DNA of 64,000 bases from Rhizobiales bacterium Y(2018) (GTDB lineage Bacteria; Pseudomonadota; Alphaproteobacteria; Rhizobiales; Aestuariivirgaceae): the NCBI GenBank assembly GCA_005502925.1, contig SCPD01000008.1:1-64000 (forward strand), in the 5' to 3' direction. The position numbers were made by a program, and so were the translations under genes. Position 1 is the stretch's first letter. Each line of letters opens with the position of its first letter. Below, piece by piece: positions 61,678-64,000 of this stretch. The notes under the pieces are model-generated. The model had not been told where the DNA came from. It made no database searches and worked only from the letters and a program-made list of their open reading frames with translations.

Positions 61678-63996
61678 TCACCGCCACTGCTTTTCTTCAG
61701 CCGTCCAGGCCCAGCCCGGCAACTTGCCTTTCTTGGCGAAGGCGTCGACGATGTTCTTCAAGAGCCTCGAGACATTATTGTCGAAGTTGTTAAAGGGCAG
61801 CGACTGCCCGAAAGCGATCGAGCCGGTCGAGACGACGGCGCCGTCATGGGGAGCGGTGAAATAGGTGATGTCGGCGCGGATGCGGTAGTCGTGCGTGCCG
61901 GTCATGCCCGGATAGGCATAGAGGATCTCCTCACAGACCAGCATGTAATTATCGCTGTGGCCGCCGGACGCCGCCACGATCAGCGTGTGGGGTGGGGTGC
62001 CGAGACTCAGATCATAGCGGTCGATCTCGATGCCGGCTGCCCCTTCATGGGCGAGGCCGAAATCGCCGATGATCTCACCCTCGATTCCTTCGAACATCCA
62101 GGACGCACGGCGGTGGTAGCTGTCGGGCATGCGGCGATAGGGCCTCGCCGACTCGAAGCCTTGCGAGATGAAGCCGACGCCGGTGAGCTTCTGCGGCGGT
62201 CGGCCCAGATTCTTCCACAGACCGCTGCGCTGGCCATTCGTGACGAGATAATGCTCGCCGGGCCGGGCGTTCCAGGCGCGCATGCCGGAATCGAGCTTGC
62301 GCACCTCCATGCACCAGGGTTCCTCGGGCCGGAACCCGATATTCCAGTAATAACCGTTGCCGCCCATATAGATGAGCCGGCCGCCCTCGGCGATATAGTC
62401 CTCGGTCGCGTCGAGCATCTCCTCCGAATAATATTCGGGATGCGAGCCGTTGATGACGAGATTATAGGGCTTGAGCGCCGCCAGCCCGTCGACATGCAGA
62501 TCCTCGTCGGTCAGCACCTCGTAATCGTAGTTCAGATGCTCAAGCCAGCCGATGATCGAGAGGTCGGCCGGGAACTGCCAGGTTATGCCCATCGAGGAGA
62601 GCCGGCTGCGCGGCCGCATGTTCAAAATGGGACGGCGATAGGACGAATAGCAGACGCCGGCGTCATCGGCGTGATGGTCATAGGTGGAGAGGCCGAAATC
62701 CTTGGTCTGATAGAGCTCGATATCGATCTCCGACACGATGGGCGGCTGGCCGCTGATCGGCTGCACCATCTGGGCGTCGAAGCTCAAATGCTCATTGGCG
62801 TAAGCGAGATAGCTGGCGGTCGGCACCAGGAAGGCGATGCGCGCCTTGGGGACGCGGGCGCGCACGAAAAAGACCACATATTCCTCGCCGAGGCCCTTGC
62901 CGTCGCCGGCGCGCAGGCGCATTGCATAGGCGCCGCTCTTGAGCTCGGGCACCGTCCAGCTCTTGGTCGGTTCCCATTTACAATCGATCACCGCATCATT
63001 GTGGAATTCGACGCCGCCATACTCCTGTGGCGCCAGGCGGAATGAATCGTTGCGGCCGTTCCAGTTGAAGCCGGTCTGTGCACGCACCGGCCGGTTGTAG
63101 CCCTTGGAATGCAAGCCATGGGGACCGATGTCGCGGACCTCATCGCCAATGCCATAGTCGGTATAGCCGGCAGTCGTGTCCCAATAAGCGATGATGCCGG
63201 ATCGCGGCGGCTTGCCGGTATCTCGAATATTGTCCAGCTCCTCGCGCGACAGGACCCGGTCGAACATGCCGTGCCGATCGATCTTGCCGTTGAAATTCTG
63301 GGCGACGAAGGGGCCTCTGACCTCATGCCAGTCACGTGCCCCGGCAACGAGGAAGGGCAGGTCCTTCGGGTTCTTCGGCGTGAAGCGGAAGGTCTCGCGC
63401 ACATGCGAGCGGTAGTCGTAAGGCACCACCTTGCTGAGCAGGCTGTTGTACCGGGTCGCCACGCATTCCTGATAGAGCGTGGCCTTGCCGCTCTTGCGGT
63501 CATAACTCGCCGCCACGAAATACCACATGTTCCGGATGAGCGGCGCCTCGGCCGCCAGATAATCGACTTCCTCGCCATCGCCGACGCCGAATTCGAGAAA
63601 GCCCTTCTGGTTGATCCACAAAGCGAAGCCTTCGTTCCTGTAGATGTCCCAGCGCCCGAGCAAGGCCTGGCGCATGCCATTGCCGTGAAGGGTCGGGTAG
63701 ATGAAGGCGCAGAGAGTGAAGTCGCCGTTCTGGCCCAGCCTTTGACCGGGGTCGTCGACGGTGAGGAAGGAGCCGACCTGGGTATATTGCTTGCGGACCT
63801 TCCATTCGCCGTTGAGCGGCGAGGCGATCTCCTCCTCGATGAAACCCGGGCCGCTTGGATGCTCGTCGCCATGGATGAGCCGGACCAATTGCGCCATGGC
63901 CTTATCGGTGCCGTCGGCATGGACATGAAAGGTGAGCTCGTCACCGGGCTTCACGGAGATCTTGTCCGTGTAACCAAAGACTTTGATTTGCGCCAT
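61678..63996 (-). CDS. N,N-dimethylformamidase large (beta) subunit homologue
   Basis: A 772-residue protein of the dimethylformamidase large-subunit family (762 residues in Paracoccus), which hydrolyses N,N-dimethylformamide or related N-substituted amides with a mononuclear iron. A concanavalin-like domain occupies about 90-260 (GDFTLCAFIYPTLHGNGMRQ) and an amidotransferase-like domain about 380-730. The iron ligands of the known enzyme, two tyrosines and a glutamate, are matched by Tyr399 (SYLAYANEH), Tyr439 (GLSTYDHH) and Glu521 (SHPEYYSE), with His519 beside it. The known enzyme needs a small alpha subunit. None is encoded downstream, and the window ends four bases before this start codon. 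Confidence 0.9.
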   Translation of the reverse strand: MAQIKVFGYTDKISVKPGDELTFHVHADGTDKAMAQLVRLIHGDEHPSGPGFIEEEIASPLNGEWKVRKQYTQVGSFLTVDDPGQRLGQNGDFTLCAFIYPTLHGNGMRQALLGRWDIYRNEGFALWINQKGFLEFGVGDGEEVDYLAAEAPLIRNMWYFVAASYDRKSGKATLYQECVATRYNSLLSKVVPYDYRSHVRETFRFTPKNPKDLPFLVAGARDWHEVRGPFVAQNFNGKIDRHGMFDRVLSREELDNIRDTGKPPRSGIIAYWDTTAGYTDYGIGDEVRDIGPHGLHSKGYNRPVRAQTGFNWNGRNDSFRLAPQEYGGVEFHNDAVIDCKWEPTKSWTVPELKSGAYAMRLRAGDGKGLGEEYVVFFVRARVPKARIAFLVPTASYLAYANEHLSFDAQMVQPISGQPPIVSEIDIELYQTKDFGLSTYDHHADDAGVCYSSYRRPILNMRPRSRLSSMGITWQFPADLSIIGWLEHLNYDYEVLTDEDLHVDGLAALKPYNLVINGSHPEYYSEEMLDATEDYIAEGGRLIYMGGNGYYWNIGFRPEEPWCMEVRKLDSGMRAWNARPGEHYLVTNGQRSGLWKNLGRPPQKLTGVGFISQGFESARPYRRMPDSYHRRASWMFEGIEGEIIGDFGLAHEGAAGIEIDRYDLSLGTPPHTLIVAASGGHSDNYMLVCEEILYAYPGMTGTHDYRIRADITYFTAPHDGAVVSTGSIAFGQSLPFNNFDNNVSRLLKNIVDAFAKKGKLPGWAWTAEEKQWR

Positions 63997-64000
63997 GAAG

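Noticed and set aside
1-64000. CRISPR arrays, insertion sequences, integrases, tRNA or rRNA genes
   Set aside because: None was seen on reading both strands; repeats present are short palindromic elements only.

Overview
The window is 64 kb of GC-rich chromosomal DNA that reads as an alphaproteobacterium of the order Hyphomicrobiales (Rhizobiales). This rests on AapJ/Q/M-type amino acid transport genes, several PotABCD-type uptake operons, GcvA-like LysR regulators, a TamA-TamB pair, exact CtrA boxes (TTAA-N7-TTAA), and dispersed inverted repeats of the kind common between rhizobial genes. Genus cannot be fixed from the sequence. I saw no rRNA, tRNA, CRISPR array, insertion sequence or prophage. 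Coding density is high and genes lie in long overlapping operons.

Layout. 0.3-4.6 kb: an ECF sigma factor, FecR-type regulator and TonB-dependent receptor (iron or heme uptake). 4.9-8.0 kb: a short-chain dehydrogenase and a large MscS channel. 8.1-12.0 kb: an AapJ-AapQ-AapM amino acid uptake operon that lacks its ATPase gene and ends in a cupin. 12.0-14.4 kb: a GcvA-like LysR gene, a candidate small RNA with a strong terminator, and an esterase. 14.4-22.8 kb: a seven-gene minus-strand operon combining a polyamine-type ABC importer with an amine oxidase, an acyl-CoA dehydrogenase and an NDP-forming acyl-CoA synthetase. 22.9-30.0 kb: a second LysR gene and a second polyamine-type importer operon with an amidohydrolase and a PuuR-like cupin regulator. 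30.2-36.5 kb: tamA-tamB.

36.4-45.4 kb is a likely glucan-utilisation locus: GH15, a PF10091/GH144-like glucanase, two SbmA/BacA-like ABC half-transporters (one with a degenerate nucleotide site), and a divergent GH3 beta-glucosidase. 45.4-46.9 kb is a divergent LysR/LysE exporter pair with a near-perfect 23-nt operator. 47.0-53.2 kb is the least familiar part: an exported aromatic-amino-acid-lyase homologue that has lost the MIO-forming triad, a periplasmic Ser/His protein, two paralogous small cysteine-containing secreted proteins each behind an exact CtrA box and flanking an OmpA protein with a CBM60-like domain, and an anchored orphan protein. 52.4-61.0 kb is a surface-polysaccharide cluster: sulfotransferase, a 1130-residue GT4-GT2 glycosyltransferase, a second glycosyltransferase, GalE, a Sel1-repeat protein and a UDP-glucuronate decarboxylase. 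61.7-64.0 kb encodes a dimethylformamidase large-subunit homologue with its iron ligands conserved.

The most promising undescribed material is the MIO-less lyase homologue, the CtrA-linked small-secreted-protein/OmpA-CBM cluster, and the asymmetric SbmA-like transporter pair in the glucan locus. Functions come from motif and domain reading only; no database search was run.
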